From JAXMHN01 sp964578605 (GTDB lineage Bacteria > Verrucomicrobiota > Verrucomicrobiia > Limisphaerales > SIBE01): 64,000 bases of DNA. Within the stretch, counting starts at the first letter, position 1. The number at the start of each line of letters is the position of its first letter. Below, piece after piece: positions 12,077 through 21,019 of the stretch. Where the stretch lies: NCBI GenBank assembly GCA_964578605.1, contig CAZODO010000013.1, positions 1 through 64,000 of the forward strand. The letters are read 5' to 3'. A model generated the notes under the pieces. The model was not told the DNA's origin, searched no databases, and saw only the letters and a program-made list of their open reading frames with translations. A program made the position numbers and the translations under genes.

Positions 12077-13396
12077 TTAGCTGCGTTCTTTGAGGTAAGG
12101 CAGCGTCCAGGGCTGGCGATAATTGATGCTGACCATTTGGTCCGCTTCCTTGTCGCCTATGATCTTCTCTGCCTTGTGATCCCAAACTATCTTGCGGCCG
12201 GTGCGCAAGGCGAGGTTCCCCAGGTGCGCCACGGTGGAAATATGGTGACCAACCTCGAGGTTCTCGACCGGCTGCTGGCGGGATTTGACGCAGTCAAGGA
12301 AGTTACGGACGTGGGCGGGTCGCGGGTCGGCGCCCGGCGCGTATTTCTTCGGGTCCAGGTTGGCTTTGCGATGCTCGACGAGCGTCTGCCAGCCTTCGTC
12401 GTTGATCACGAGGGTCCCTTCGGTGCCAACGAATGCCATGCCCCATGGCCGGTTGTAGAGTCCCAGCCCGACGCCGACCTTGTGTTCCCACACCATCGTG
12501 TAGCTGGGGAATTCGTACACGGTAATCTGGGTGTCGGGGGTTTCCGAATTGTCGTCGAGAACGTATTTGCCGCCGCTCGACATCACGGCTTTGGGCGGTT
12601 CGGACCCCATGCCCCAAAGGAGCACTTGAAGCAGGTGCACGCCCCAATCCGTCATCAATCCGCCAGCGTAATCCCAGAACCAACGGAAGTTAAAGTGGAA
12701 CCGGTTCGGGTTGAACGGCCGTTTGGCGGCGGGGCCGAGCCACATGTCGTAATCCACCCCTTTGGGCGGTTCGGCATCGGCTGGCTTGCCGATGGGTTCG
12801 ATCCAATCCAGGTAAGCCCATGCCCGGACCAGGCCGACCTTGCCAAGCTGGCCGGAGCGGACGAATTCGATCGCTTCGGCATAGGTGGGGCAGCTTCGGC
12901 GTTGTGCGCCCATCTGCACGATCCGGTTATGGTACCGGGCCGCATCGAGCATGGCGCGCCCTTCCGCGATGGTGGTGGCGAGCGGTTTTTCCACGTAGAC
13001 ATCTTTTCCGGCCTGGCAGCCCAGAACCGTCGGGAGCGCGTGCCAATGATCCGGCGTGGCCACCAGCACCACGTCCACGTCCTTCCGCTCCAGGACGCGG
13101 CGGAAATCCTTGACCGTTTCGGGAGCCTTGTTGCGTTTGCCTTCGACGAGCTTGATGGCTTCCGCGAGTTGCTTGTCATCCACATCGCAAACCACCGGGC
13201 AATCCACTTCGGGGTTGAGGAAGAAGGTGGCCAGGTCGCCTTTCCCCATTCCGCCGCAGCCAATGAGCCCGACGCGGACGCGTTCGTTCGCTCCGGCGGC
13301 ACCAAGCGAGTGCGGGAAGACCATTCCACCCAGGAGGGGCACGGCAGCCCCGATCGAAGTTCGTTTTAGGAAACGGCGGCGCGAGATCGGCTTCAT
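12077..13396 (-). CDS. Tat-exported Gfo/Idh/MocA oxidoreductase (canonical EKP)
   Basis: NAD(P)-dependent sugar/polyol oxidoreductase of 439 aa, probably exported folded with its cofactor. The ATG at 13396 places the Tat motif SRRRFLKR at residues 5-12. The Rossmann motif is VGLIGCGGMGKGD. The catalytic motif VYVEKPLAT has EKP at 136-138, and TDWGVH carries the active-site Asp and His. It is transcribed divergently from argF with 143 bp between the start codons. Substrate is unknown; related Verrucomicrobia enzymes act on mono- or disaccharide derivatives. Confidence 0.93.
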   Translation of the reverse strand: MKPISRRRFLKRTSIGAAVPLLGGMVFPHSLGAAGANERVRVGLIGCGGMGKGDLATFFLNPEVDCPVVCDVDDKQLAEAIKLVEGKRNKAPETVKDFRRVLERKDVDVVLVATPDHWHALPTVLGCQAGKDVYVEKPLATTIAEGRAMLDAARYHNRIVQMGAQRRSCPTYAEAIEFVRSGQLGKVGLVRAWAYLDWIEPIGKPADAEPPKGVDYDMWLGPAAKRPFNPNRFHFNFRWFWDYAGGLMTDWGVHLLQVLLWGMGSEPPKAVMSSGGKYVLDDNSETPDTQITVYEFPSYTMVWEHKVGVGLGLYNRPWGMAFVGTEGTLVINDEGWQTLVEHRKANLDPKKYAPGADPRPAHVRNFLDCVKSRQQPVENLEVGHHISTVAHLGNLALRTGRKIVWDHKAEKIIGDKEADQMVSINYRQPWTLPYLKERS

Positions 13397-13539
13397 ATGG
13401 ATTGTCGAGTATCTTAGTTCGTTCCCGCAGTTTGCCGCCGGGGAGCCCGTTCGTCTACAGCCAATCGGCGCCAAATATCGCTTGAGTCGCGGGGGTGGGA
13501 TGTGCTTTGCTGTGATTTTTCTCCAATCGGTTTGCGACG

Positions 13540-14436
13540 ATGAAACATTTGTTGAGCTTGGAAACACTTGCCCGAAGCGCGATGGAATCGATCCTGGCCA
13601 GCGCCGGGACGGTCAAGCGTGAACGGGGCCTTTCGACCGCGCGACCCCTTGCGGGCCAAACCTGGGCGCTTGTGTTTTCAAAAGCCTCCACGCGGACGCG
13701 GGTGTCGTTCGAGGTGGGGATCCGCGAATGGGGCGGCGCGGTCATGTTCCTCAGCGCAAACGATATCCAGCTTGGCCGGGGCGAACCGATCCGTGATACG
13801 GCCCGCGTGCTGGGGCGGATGATTCATGGGGCGGTCATTCGCACTTACGCCCAAACGGAGGTGGAGGAATTTGCCCGGTTTTCAGCCATCCCCACGATCA
13901 ACGCTCTGACCGACGCGGAGCATCCGTGCCAGATTCTCACGGACATCTTCTCGTTCCAGGAGAAGCGCGGCCCGATCCAGGGACGTGTCGTCACCTTTGT
14001 GGGGGACGGGGCCTGCAACGTGCCGGCTTCCTGGATATTTGCGGCGGCGAAGCTCGACTTTGAGCTTCGTATCGCAGCGCCAAAGGCCTACCAGCCATCC
14101 CCGGACCTCCTCAAACGCGCTGGGGGGAAGGTTGTTTGCAGCGACGATCTGGCGGCCATGGCCCGGGGGGCGGACCTGCTCTATACCGATGTCTGGGTCT
14201 CCATGGGCAAGGAAGCCGAGGCCGCCGAACGCCTTCGCGAGCTGAGTGGTTACCAGATCAATCGCAAGCTCGTTGGCCTGGCCAAGCCGGGCGCCTTGGT
14301 GATGCACTGTTTGCCCGCTTACCGGGGCAAGGAGATCGATGAAGAGACGTTCGAGGCGCATGCTCAAACCATCTTTGACCAGGCGGAGAACCGCTTGCAC
14401 GTCCAGAAAGCGATCCTGGCCTGGATGGTCGAATAG
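13540..14436 (+). CDS. argF: Ornithine carbamoyltransferase
   Basis: Makes citrulline from ornithine and carbamoyl phosphate in arginine biosynthesis; cytoplasmic trimer. It is 298 aa, near the family length. Signature sites are all present: STRTR at 50-54 (carbamoyl phosphate), HPCQ at 128-131, the ornithine loop DVWVSMG at 217-223, and HCLPAYRG from 256. No other arg gene is visible nearby. It has no clear Shine-Dalgarno sequence. The HIT gene follows 73 bp downstream in the same direction. Confidence 0.97.
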   Translation: MKHLLSLETLARSAMESILASAGTVKRERGLSTARPLAGQTWALVFSKASTRTRVSFEVGIREWGGAVMFLSANDIQLGRGEPIRDTARVLGRMIHGAVIRTYAQTEVEEFARFSAIPTINALTDAEHPCQILTDIFSFQEKRGPIQGRVVTFVGDGACNVPASWIFAAAKLDFELRIAAPKAYQPSPDLLKRAGGKVVCSDDLAAMARGADLLYTDVWVSMGKEAEAAERLRELSGYQINRKLVGLAKPGALVMHCLPAYRGKEIDEETFEAHAQTIFDQAENRLHVQKAILAWMVE

Positions 14437-14509
14437 GCAGCCCTTGCTCATTTCAGGGCGGGTCGGCCCGGCCTTTGACCTCGCGGCAGCCGCTTGGTAG
14501 CGTGTGCTT

Positions 14510-15007
14510 ATGGAATCCTTGCATGCACCCTGGCGCATCCAGTACATCCTCGCCCCGAAGCCGCCGCCTTCGGATGAGTCGCTCTTTTCCCGGATCGCCC
14601 GGTCGAGTGACGACGTGGCGAACCACGTGGTCGTGCGGGAGAAGACCTGTTTTGCCCTGCTGAATACCTATCCTTACACGGGGGGGCACCTGCTGGTTGT
14701 TCCGTACCGCCAGGCGGGGACTCTCGACGAATTGACCGACGAGGAACTCTGTGATTTGATGAAATTGACGAGGCGATGTCAGCGTGTGCTGACGAAGCTG
14801 ATGAATCCGGACGGCTTCAACATCGGGCTGAATCTCGGGAAGGTCGCGGGAGCGGGCATTGTCGACCATGTGCACCTTCACATCGTGCCGCGCTGGGCCG
14901 GCGACACCAACTTCATGCCCGTGATTGCCAGCACCACCGTGGTTCCGCAAGCCCTGGATGACCTTGCGGCCAGGCTGCGCGCCGCCTTCGCCACCGTCGC
15001 TCCCTGA
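14510..15007 (+). CDS. HIT-domain nucleotide hydrolase/transferase
   Basis: A 165-aa protein with the histidine-triad active site DHVHLHIVPRW near residues 121-131. The mid-region CFALLNTYPYTGGHLLVVPYR is typical of the diadenosine-polyphosphate/Fhit branch. It likely cleaves dinucleoside polyphosphates or nucleoside phosphoramidates. The ATG at 14510 was chosen over a GTG two codons upstream. It lies 23 bp before phoH in the same direction and is probably co-transcribed with it. Confidence 0.93.
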   Translation: MESLHAPWRIQYILAPKPPPSDESLFSRIARSSDDVANHVVVREKTCFALLNTYPYTGGHLLVVPYRQAGTLDELTDEELCDLMKLTRRCQRVLTKLMNPDGFNIGLNLGKVAGAGIVDHVHLHIVPRWAGDTNFMPVIASTTVVPQALDDLAARLRAAFATVAP

Positions 15008-15030
15008 ATCGGCCCAACCGAGCCTGCCCT

Positions 15031-16011
15031 GTGAATACCGAATCGATGGTTTCTGAAACGCTTCACTTCGAAAACGCCCGACTGGCGCAACAGTTGTTCA
15101 ACAACGACTCGCGCAACCTCAGAGCGCTCGAAGAACAACTCGGCGTCCGCGCCACCGCCCGCGAAGGCTGGATCAAGCTCGATGGTTCCGCCGAAGCCGT
15201 GGAGCGCGCCAAACAGCTTTTCCATTTCCTCGAGAACTCCGTCAAGTCCGGGTCCCAGGTGCGCACCCGCGAGTTCTCCTACGCGCTGAACGTCATGAAA
15301 AACGACGGCGCCGATGCCCTCGAAAGCCTCGCGGGCGAGAAGATCCAGACTTCGTTAAAGAAGGCCACCGTCGCCCCCAAAACGCTCGGTCAGAAGAAGT
15401 ATATCGAAGCCATCCGCAACCATGATATCACCTTCGGGATCGGTCCGGCCGGGACGGGCAAGACTTACCTCGCCGTCGCCATGGCCGTGTCCGCCCTGAT
15501 CGAAGAGAAGGTCGCGCGCATTATCCTGACCCGCCCGGCCGTCGAAGCCGGCGAGGCCCTCGGGTTCCTTCCTGGGGATCTTTACGAGAAGATCTCCCCT
15601 TACTTGCGCCCCCTCCAGGACGCCCTGTATGACATGCTCCCGGGCGAAGATGTCCAGAAACACACGGAGCGCGGCACCATCGAGATCGCGCCGCTGGCCT
15701 ACATGCGCGGGCGCACGCTGAACAACGCGTTTATCATTCTGGACGAGGCCCAGAACTCGACGACCGAGCAGATGCTGATGTTCCTCACCCGGTTGGGGCA
15801 CCATTCGAAAGCCGTGATCACCGGCGATCCGACCCAGATTGACCTGCCGCAACAAAAACGCTCCGGCCTGCTGGAAGCCTGGCGCGTTCTGAATAACGTC
15901 GAAGGCATCGCCATCGTCGAGTTTCACAAGCGCGACGTGGTGCGCCACGCCCTCGTGCAGCGCATTATTGCTGCTTACGAACAACACCGCGGCACCGCAC
16001 GCGATGAGTGA
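15031..16011 (+). CDS. phoH: PhoH/YbeZ-family ATPase
   Basis: A 326-aa RNA-associated P-loop ATPase. The N-terminal 70 residues resemble a KH-like domain. Walker A GPAGTGKT is at 138-145 and Walker B FIILDEAQN near 234-242. RPAVEAGEALGFLPGD is the family signature. The start is GTG at 15031; an ATG at 15046 is an alternative. It overlaps the next gene, ybeY, by 8 bp, the conserved ybeZ-ybeY order linked to ribosomal RNA quality control. Confidence 0.96.
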   Translation: MNTESMVSETLHFENARLAQQLFNNDSRNLRALEEQLGVRATAREGWIKLDGSAEAVERAKQLFHFLENSVKSGSQVRTREFSYALNVMKNDGADALESLAGEKIQTSLKKATVAPKTLGQKKYIEAIRNHDITFGIGPAGTGKTYLAVAMAVSALIEEKVARIILTRPAVEAGEALGFLPGDLYEKISPYLRPLQDALYDMLPGEDVQKHTERGTIEIAPLAYMRGRTLNNAFIILDEAQNSTTEQMLMFLTRLGHHSKAVITGDPTQIDLPQQKRSGLLEAWRVLNNVEGIAIVEFHKRDVVRHALVQRIIAAYEQHRGTARDE

Positions 16012-16456
16012 GCTCTACGTCCGCAACCGGCAGCGCGCCCGTCCCATCAATACGAAACTGCTCAGGGCCATCGCCCTCCACTTCCTCGCGCAGCTGTTTC
16101 CCGGCGAATTCCGAATCGGGATCCTCCTGGTGGGCGCGCGGGAAATGGCGCGCCTCAATGAAGCTTACCTGAGGCATGCCGGTCCGACCGACGTGCTGGC
16201 GTTTGGCTACGCCGCAAAGAGTTCCGGCCCACTCCATGGCGAGGTGTTCCTCTGCGTGGACGAAGCGATCCGGCAGGCCCGCCGGTTCCGCACGACCTGG
16301 GAGAAAGAAGTCGTCCGTTACCTCGCTCATGGGTTGCTCCATTTCCAGGGCCACGACGATTCAACCGCTGCCAAACGAAGGCGAATGAAACGTGTCGAAA
16401 ATGCGCTCGTTCGCGCTTCGGCTCGCGAATTCGCCCTTGGCCAGCTCTCTGTCTGA
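16004..16456 (+). CDS. ybeY: Endoribonuclease YbeY (variant metal site)
   Basis: Single-strand endoribonuclease for 16S rRNA 3' maturation and ribosome quality control. It is 150 aa. TDVLAFGY corresponds to the family's TDVLSF. The metal site reads HGLLHFQGHDD (His109, His113, His117). The usual third ligand, a His ten residues after the first, is Asp here, with a His two residues earlier. The ATG at 16004 overlaps phoH by 8 bp, which favours translational coupling. recO follows 10 bp downstream. Confidence 0.94.
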   Translation: MSELYVRNRQRARPINTKLLRAIALHFLAQLFPGEFRIGILLVGAREMARLNEAYLRHAGPTDVLAFGYAAKSSGPLHGEVFLCVDEAIRQARRFRTTWEKEVVRYLAHGLLHFQGHDDSTAAKRRRMKRVENALVRASAREFALGQLSV

Positions 16457-16466
16457 CCTTCCTCCC

Positions 16467-17153
16467 ATGGATGAGCGGACCGCAGGATTTGTTCTTCGCA
16501 CCCGGCCTTGCACCGAGACCAGCCTGATCGTTCATTGGCTCACCCGCGACTTCGGCAGGATCAGCACCATTGCCAAAGGCGCCCGCCGCCCCAAATCGCC
16601 TTTCGCCGGCAAGCTGGATCTCTTTTACCTTGCCGACCTCAGCTACTACGCCAGCCGGCGGAGCGATCTGCACACCCTGGCCGAGGTTGCGGTGCGGGAT
16701 TTTTGCCCGGCGTTGCGGCGGGATCTGGGCCGGTTCCAGCAAGCCTGCTATTTCGCGCAGTTGATCGAACAGAGCACCGAGACCGGAACACCGTTGCCAG
16801 GCTTGTTCACTCTGCTCGAAGAAACACTGGCGGCTGTGGCGGCGTTTCCACCCGCGGCGATGGCGATCCACGCGTTCGAAGTCAAGTTGTTGGGCGAGCT
16901 TGGCTTAAATCCAGCCATGGCCGACTCCGGCCTCGACGCGGGCAGCCGGGAGATCCTGAAACGGCTGCCGGAAGCCGATTGGACCCTCGTCTTCCGGATT
17001 CGCCCTGCCGAAGTCCAAGCCGCCAGCTTGAACGGTTTCCTGCATCGATTCCTCGTTAGCCAATTCGGGCGAGTGCCGAAATCACGCGCCGCCGCTCTCC
17101 ATACCTGTTTGGGCGCCGCCCCTGGAAGTTCTCAAGAAGGGCCACACGCTTGA
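16467..17153 (+). CDS. recO: DNA repair protein RecO
   Basis: Recombination mediator that helps load RecA in the RecF pathway. It is 228 aa (E. coli 242). The N-terminal OB-fold is clear: TAGFVLRTRPCTETSLIVHW, then DFGRISTIAKGARRPKS and GKLDLFYLADLSYY. The helical C-terminal domain includes FEVKLLGELGLNPAM. The four-cysteine zinc site of some RecO proteins is absent. The ATG at 16467 follows ybeY by 10 bp. It is the last gene of the argF-recO run. Confidence 0.95.
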   Translation: MDERTAGFVLRTRPCTETSLIVHWLTRDFGRISTIAKGARRPKSPFAGKLDLFYLADLSYYASRRSDLHTLAEVAVRDFCPALRRDLGRFQQACYFAQLIEQSTETGTPLPGLFTLLEETLAAVAAFPPAAMAIHAFEVKLLGELGLNPAMADSGLDAGSREILKRLPEADWTLVFRIRPAEVQAASLNGFLHRFLVSQFGRVPKSRAAALHTCLGAAPGSSQEGPHA

Positions 17154-17221
17154 CGCAAGGTTGCTTGGGCGCGGAGGACCACCCTGCCGCGTTTGCTCGG
17201 GTCAAATATAATGTATACAAA

Positions 17222-17290
17222 TACTTCACATAATCTTGACATATCTTAACATATGGCAAGCATATAGCAACCATATAGCAACCCTATGGG
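17222..17290 (+). repeat. 11-bp-period AT-rich array (island 2)
   Basis: Consecutive units GGCAAGCATAT (17255), AGCAACCATAT (17266) and AGCAACCCTAT (17277) follow more diverged TCTTRACATA units at 17234-17253. AGCAACCCTAT is identical to the units of island 3 at 27991-28012. The array ends at GGGAACTTCGAAGG, which weakly resembles the boundary of islands 5 and 6. Confidence 0.75.
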
Positions 17291-17418
17291 AACTTCGAAG
17301 GCACACGATGGGTTCCCCCAGCCTAGGCCCCGAACGGCACTCACCCTGCCGATCGGCCCCAGCTCGATTCGCCCTGTCACCAAGCCGCCTTCGGAGCTTT
17401 TATCCGGCAGCCCGTAAA

Positions 17419-17443
17419 GCCGGTTGCGAACCGGCGCTCCGAA
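17419..17443. repeat. Palindromic GC repeat, partial copy of dispersed family
   Basis: GCCGGTT-GCG-AACCGGC forms a 7-bp stem followed by GCTCCGAA. The stem and its GCTCCGAA tail match elements of the 112-bp dispersed repeat at 58398 and 61508. Confidence 0.6.
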
Positions 17444-17571
17444 ATGGCAACGGGTCTTGCTGTGATCACGAGAGTCAAGTGCGTAGCCCCAAATGAATTG
17501 CTGCGGCCGGCGTTGCCTGACTTGACTCTGCCCCCTGCAACACACCACATTCGGCGGCGAAAGGGTGTGCT

Positions 17572-18879
17572 ATGACCGGGAATCACAAGACAACATTCGG
17601 CTTGGCCGCAGGGCTATTGCTGACCTGGAACGGGATGATCCGTGCCGAAAATCCGCTGATCACTTACGTGCAGTCGCCCGATGCGAGCTTTTGCTGGAAA
17701 GCCCTTGAGCCAAAGCGCTCGGGTGATGCTGCTGTGTTCCCTCTGGCGTTCAACTCGCAAACCTGGCGGGGTCTCGTCTGGAGCCATCAACTCCAGGTGA
17801 TCCGCCCGTCGGCCGTTCGCAACCCGGGGCTCGCCTTCCTTTATGTGACGGGGGATGGAGATGGCGAGGGCGATCTTCCCATGCTGAGAGCCGTTGCCGA
17901 TCGCAGCGGGGCGCTGGCGGCCGTCATCACGGCGGTTCCTAATCAGCCGCTTTTCAACGGCCTTCGGGAGGACGCGCTGATCGCCTACACCCTGGATCAG
18001 TACCTGCGCACGGACGACAAGACTTGGCCGCTGCTCTTCCCCATGGTGAAGAGCGCGGTGCGCGCCATGGATGTGGTGCAGGCTTTCGCCCGGAAGGAAT
18101 TCAAGCAGGAGATCGGCGCGTTTATCGTTTCCGGCGCTTCCAAGCGCGGATGGACCACGTGGCTGACCGCGGCCAGTGATCCGCGCGTCAAGGGCATCGC
18201 CCCGATGGTGATCGATATCCTCAATATGCAAGCGCAGCTGCATTGGTCCGAGAAGGTTTACGGCCGGCAGAGCGAGCAGATCCATGACTATACCGAGCTG
18301 CATTTGCACCAGAAACTGGATGATCCCCCTATGCAGCGGTTGCGCAGCTGGATTGATCCTTACGCCTATCGCGCGTGTTACACCCTGCCGAAACTGCTCT
18401 TGCTGGGGACCAATGATCCCTATTGGACGGTCGATTCGCTCCAGCACTATTGGAAGGAGCTGCCGGAACCCAAGCTCGTTTTCCAGACTCCGAATGCGGG
18501 CCACAACCTCGGGGGAGGCCAGCAGGCACTCGAGACCCTCGCGGCTTGGGTGCAGATGATCGCCGATGGCCAGCCTCTTCCCAAGTTCGATTGGCAGGTG
18601 CAGAGCCAGGACGATTCCGCGCTTCTTTTGGCATGTTTGGATCGACCCGCGATGCGCGCCAGGCTCTGGACCGCCACGTCGAACGATCGCGATTTCCGCG
18701 ACGAAAAATGGTCCGCCCGCGATCTCGAACTGGGGCGCGGCGGCCGAACGTTGTCTGCCCGGATCGAAGCGCCGGAGCGCGGGTTCAGGGCTTTCCTGGC
18801 CGAGGTCGAGCTGGAGACGGCCGGAGGCGCGCCGTTCAAGCTGTCGACGGAGGCTCGCGTCATTCCCAATCTGCCATGA
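17572..18879 (+). CDS. PhoPQ-activated pathogenicity-related (PqaA-like) secreted hydrolase
   Basis: A 435-aa alpha/beta-hydrolase-like protein of the PhoPQ_related family. It has an N-terminal signal-like segment (about 6-24). The nucleophile elbow is VSGASKRGWTTWLTAA, with GASKRGWT the family hallmark. KLLLLGTNDPYW and PNAGHNL supply the probable Asp and His positions. Substrate is unknown; the family is exported in Gram-negative bacteria and slime moulds. The next gene, a Sel1 lipoprotein, starts 21 bp after the stop. Confidence 0.9.
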   Translation: MTGNHKTTFGLAAGLLLTWNGMIRAENPLITYVQSPDASFCWKALEPKRSGDAAVFPLAFNSQTWRGLVWSHQLQVIRPSAVRNPGLAFLYVTGDGDGEGDLPMLRAVADRSGALAAVITAVPNQPLFNGLREDALIAYTLDQYLRTDDKTWPLLFPMVKSAVRAMDVVQAFARKEFKQEIGAFIVSGASKRGWTTWLTAASDPRVKGIAPMVIDILNMQAQLHWSEKVYGRQSEQIHDYTELHLHQKLDDPPMQRLRSWIDPYAYRACYTLPKLLLLGTNDPYWTVDSLQHYWKELPEPKLVFQTPNAGHNLGGGQQALETLAAWVQMIADGQPLPKFDWQVQSQDDSALLLACLDRPAMRARLWTATSNDRDFRDEKWSARDLELGRGGRTLSARIEAPERGFRAFLAEVELETAGGAPFKLSTEARVIPNLP

Positions 18880-18899
18880 ATAGAGCGAAGCAAAGGACG

Positions 18900-19607
18900 A
18901 TGAACAAGCGGCCCGAAGCACGGAGGGCTCGACCAGGCCGATGGCTCGAGCGGCTGGTTCTTATGTTGGGCCTGATCGCCACGATGCTCCTGGCCGCGTG
19001 CAAACGATCGGAGCCGGCCGTCGAGGTCGCTCCGACACCGGCAGTGGACGCAGCGGAGGTCCGCGGCCGGGCGGAGGGCGGGGACCGCGAGGCCCAGCGC
19101 GCGCTTGCCGATCTGTATGCCGCCGGGCGCGGCGTGCCCCAGGATTTCAAGCAGGCGGCAGCGTGGTATCGAAAAGCCGCCGAGCAGGGGAGTCCGGCTG
19201 CTCAAAACGGGCTGGGGGAATTGTTTGAGGCTGGCCAAGGCGTGCCGCATAGCTATGTCGAAGCCGAAGGGTGGTTTCGAAAGGCGGCCGAGCAGGGCCA
19301 TGTTGGCGCCCAGTACAACCTGGCTGTTCTTCATGCGTTTGGCCGGGGCGTTCCGATCAACCCGAAGGAGGCGGTCAAATGGTATCGCGCAGCGGCGGAA
19401 CAAGGGCACGCGATGGCGCAGTTCAACATCGGCCAGCGCTACGAACTGGGGAAAGGGGTCTCGGTCGACCTGGTGGAGGCTTATCGATGGCTCAGCCTGG
19501 CCGGCAGGACGCTCCCGGATTCAGCCAACCTGGCCGAAGAAGTGAAATCGAAAATGACCCGCGAACAGGTGGCCGAAGCCAAGCGACGGATCGCCCAAAC
19601 CCAGTGA
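18900..19607 (+). CDS. Sel1-repeat lipoprotein
   Basis: A 235-aa predicted lipoprotein. A hydrophobic segment (18-33) ends in the lipobox LLAAC with Cys34. The mature part holds about four Sel1-like TPR repeats with the pattern A..G...AQ..LG.LY..G.GV..D...A..W..KAAEQG (about 53-200). Sel1 repeats form solenoid scaffolds for protein interaction. The ATG at 18900 is preceded by AAAGGA at a good spacing; an ATG at 18876 overlapping the previous stop is the alternative. Confidence 0.9.
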   Translation: MNKRPEARRARPGRWLERLVLMLGLIATMLLAACKRSEPAVEVAPTPAVDAAEVRGRAEGGDREAQRALADLYAAGRGVPQDFKQAAAWYRKAAEQGSPAAQNGLGELFEAGQGVPHSYVEAEGWFRKAAEQGHVGAQYNLAVLHAFGRGVPINPKEAVKWYRAAAEQGHAMAQFNIGQRYELGKGVSVDLVEAYRWLSLAGRTLPDSANLAEEVKSKMTREQVAEAKRRIAQTQ

Positions 19608-19711
19608 GCTGGCCGCCGGTTTGCCCTGCCAAATTGGGCAAACGGGTTGCTTTTGACGGCAGAGTCATTAATGTCGGTGGGAATCGAAATCAATTGGGTG
19701 GTCTTCTGGTC

Positions 19712-20572
19712 ATGAAAACGCGACGCGAAACACATAACGGCGGGGGAACAACTCTTCTTCTGAAACGATCAGGCGCGGCGGATGCCGGTTTCACCTTGAT
19801 CGAATTGCTGGTAGTCATTGCCATCATCGCCATCCTGGCCGGGATGCTCCTTCCGGCCTTGAGCAAGGCCAAAGAGAAAGGCCGCAGCGCCCGGTGCATG
19901 AGCAATCTCAAGCAGATCGGTCTCGCAGCAACCATGTACGCGGACGAGAACCAGGACAGCTTCCACCACGTGAACGGCTCCATTCCCAACCAAGGCCAGT
20001 GGACTTCCAATCCGAGTTCGACGGTGCGCTTGGCGCCGGAACATTCCCTCGCTTACTGGGGGATCGGGTACCAGAACTATATCGGGAACTCGCGGAGCGT
20101 ATTTCGTTGCCCCAGCGCCAAGATCGTCGATGAATGGCGCGAGGATGGGCTCCGGTACCCGCACGATTTCTGGCTCGATTCGTCCTACGGCATTCCCAAC
20201 AACCTGATCGAGCCGTTCACCACGGGGGTTCGCGGCCCGCTCAAGCTCCCCAGCTACAAGAGCCCTCAAACTACCATCTTTTGCCAGGACGCGGCGGAAA
20301 GCAAAATGGAAGGGCCGGATGACAGCATCGGCTTGTTCCCGGGCCGGACGCAGATCCTGGTGCAGTGGATCGGGCAGCCGCCGAACGCGGGCGGGTTGGG
20401 CAACGACCTTTACCAGCGGTACCAATTCCAATGGGAGTGGTACCGGCACAACAAAGCGTGCAACACGCTCTGGGTGGGAGGGCATGCCTCTGCCGTCAAG
20501 TTCCGCAGTTACAAAGAAGGACTGGATTACCGCTGTTATACCGGCGAAGAACCGCTCGTCCAGCCGCGGTGA
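19712..20572 (+). CDS. Prepilin-type N-terminal cleavage/methylation protein (DUF1559-like)
   Basis: A 286-aa pseudopilin-like protein. A basic leader is followed by G-FTLIELLVVIAIIAILAG, the prepilin peptidase site and type IV pilin helix, then LLPALSKAKEKG. The C-terminal RHNKACNTLWVGGHA corresponds to the H-X9-DG motif of the DUF1559 group, here with GG for DG. Verrucomicrobia and Planctomycetes encode dozens of these; proposed roles are surface fibres or a pseudopilin secretion system. The ATG at 19712 fits the leader length. Confidence 0.92.
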   Translation: MKTRRETHNGGGTTLLLKRSGAADAGFTLIELLVVIAIIAILAGMLLPALSKAKEKGRSARCMSNLKQIGLAATMYADENQDSFHHVNGSIPNQGQWTSNPSSTVRLAPEHSLAYWGIGYQNYIGNSRSVFRCPSAKIVDEWREDGLRYPHDFWLDSSYGIPNNLIEPFTTGVRGPLKLPSYKSPQTTIFCQDAAESKMEGPDDSIGLFPGRTQILVQWIGQPPNAGGLGNDLYQRYQFQWEWYRHNKACNTLWVGGHASAVKFRSYKEGLDYRCYTGEEPLVQPR

Positions 20573-20603
20573 ATCTCGATGCCCAGCAGATGATTATCAG
20601 ACC

Positions 20604-20999
20604 ATGAACAAAATGATGAACCTTTCCGCGTGGATGCGAATGGGACCAGGCCTTTTGCTGTGTTGCGTTGTGTGCGGCGCCTTAGGCTGCGGCGGCGCGA
20701 AGGAACCCGAGGTGATGGCCGTCGAGGAAGTGCCGGCGGCGGTCGAGAACGCGTTCAAAGACGCTTCGACTGACGTCAAACAATCGGTCGACGAAGTGGT
20801 CTCGGCCGTCAAGGGCAAGGACGAATCCAAAGCGTTGCTGGACCTCCAGGAGATCTTCGCCCGGCCCGACCTTTCCCCGGAGCAACGCGAAGCGGCGAAC
20901 CAATCCATGATTTCGCTCAACCAGAAACTTCGCGCGGCCGCGGAGCAGGGGGACCAGCGAGCTGCGCAAGCCCTGGAGGTTTACCGGGCCAGGAAGTAA
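20604..20999 (+). CDS. Small lipoprotein of unknown function
   Basis: 131 aa. The signal segment MGPGLLLCCVVCGALGC contains a lipobox with Cys29. The mature part is helical and charged (EVPAAVENAFKDASTDVKQSVDEVV). No family is recognised. It starts 31 bp after the prepilin-like gene, so the two may be co-transcribed. Confidence 0.75.
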   Translation: MNKMMNLSAWMRMGPGLLLCCVVCGALGCGGAKEPEVMAVEEVPAAVENAFKDASTDVKQSVDEVVSAVKGKDESKALLDLQEIFARPDLSPEQREAANQSMISLNQKLRAAAEQGDQRAAQALEVYRARK

Positions 21000-21019
21000 G
21001 CGCCCCCGGCAGGCCAGGC

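Larger units (their letters stand above)
17154..17571. other. 418-bp intergenic region downstream of recO
   Basis: No gene seen. It contains the AT-rich 10-12-bp-period array at 17222-17290 and a GC-rich palindromic repeat at 17419-17443, and leads into the PhoPQ-type hydrolase. Confidence 0.6.
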
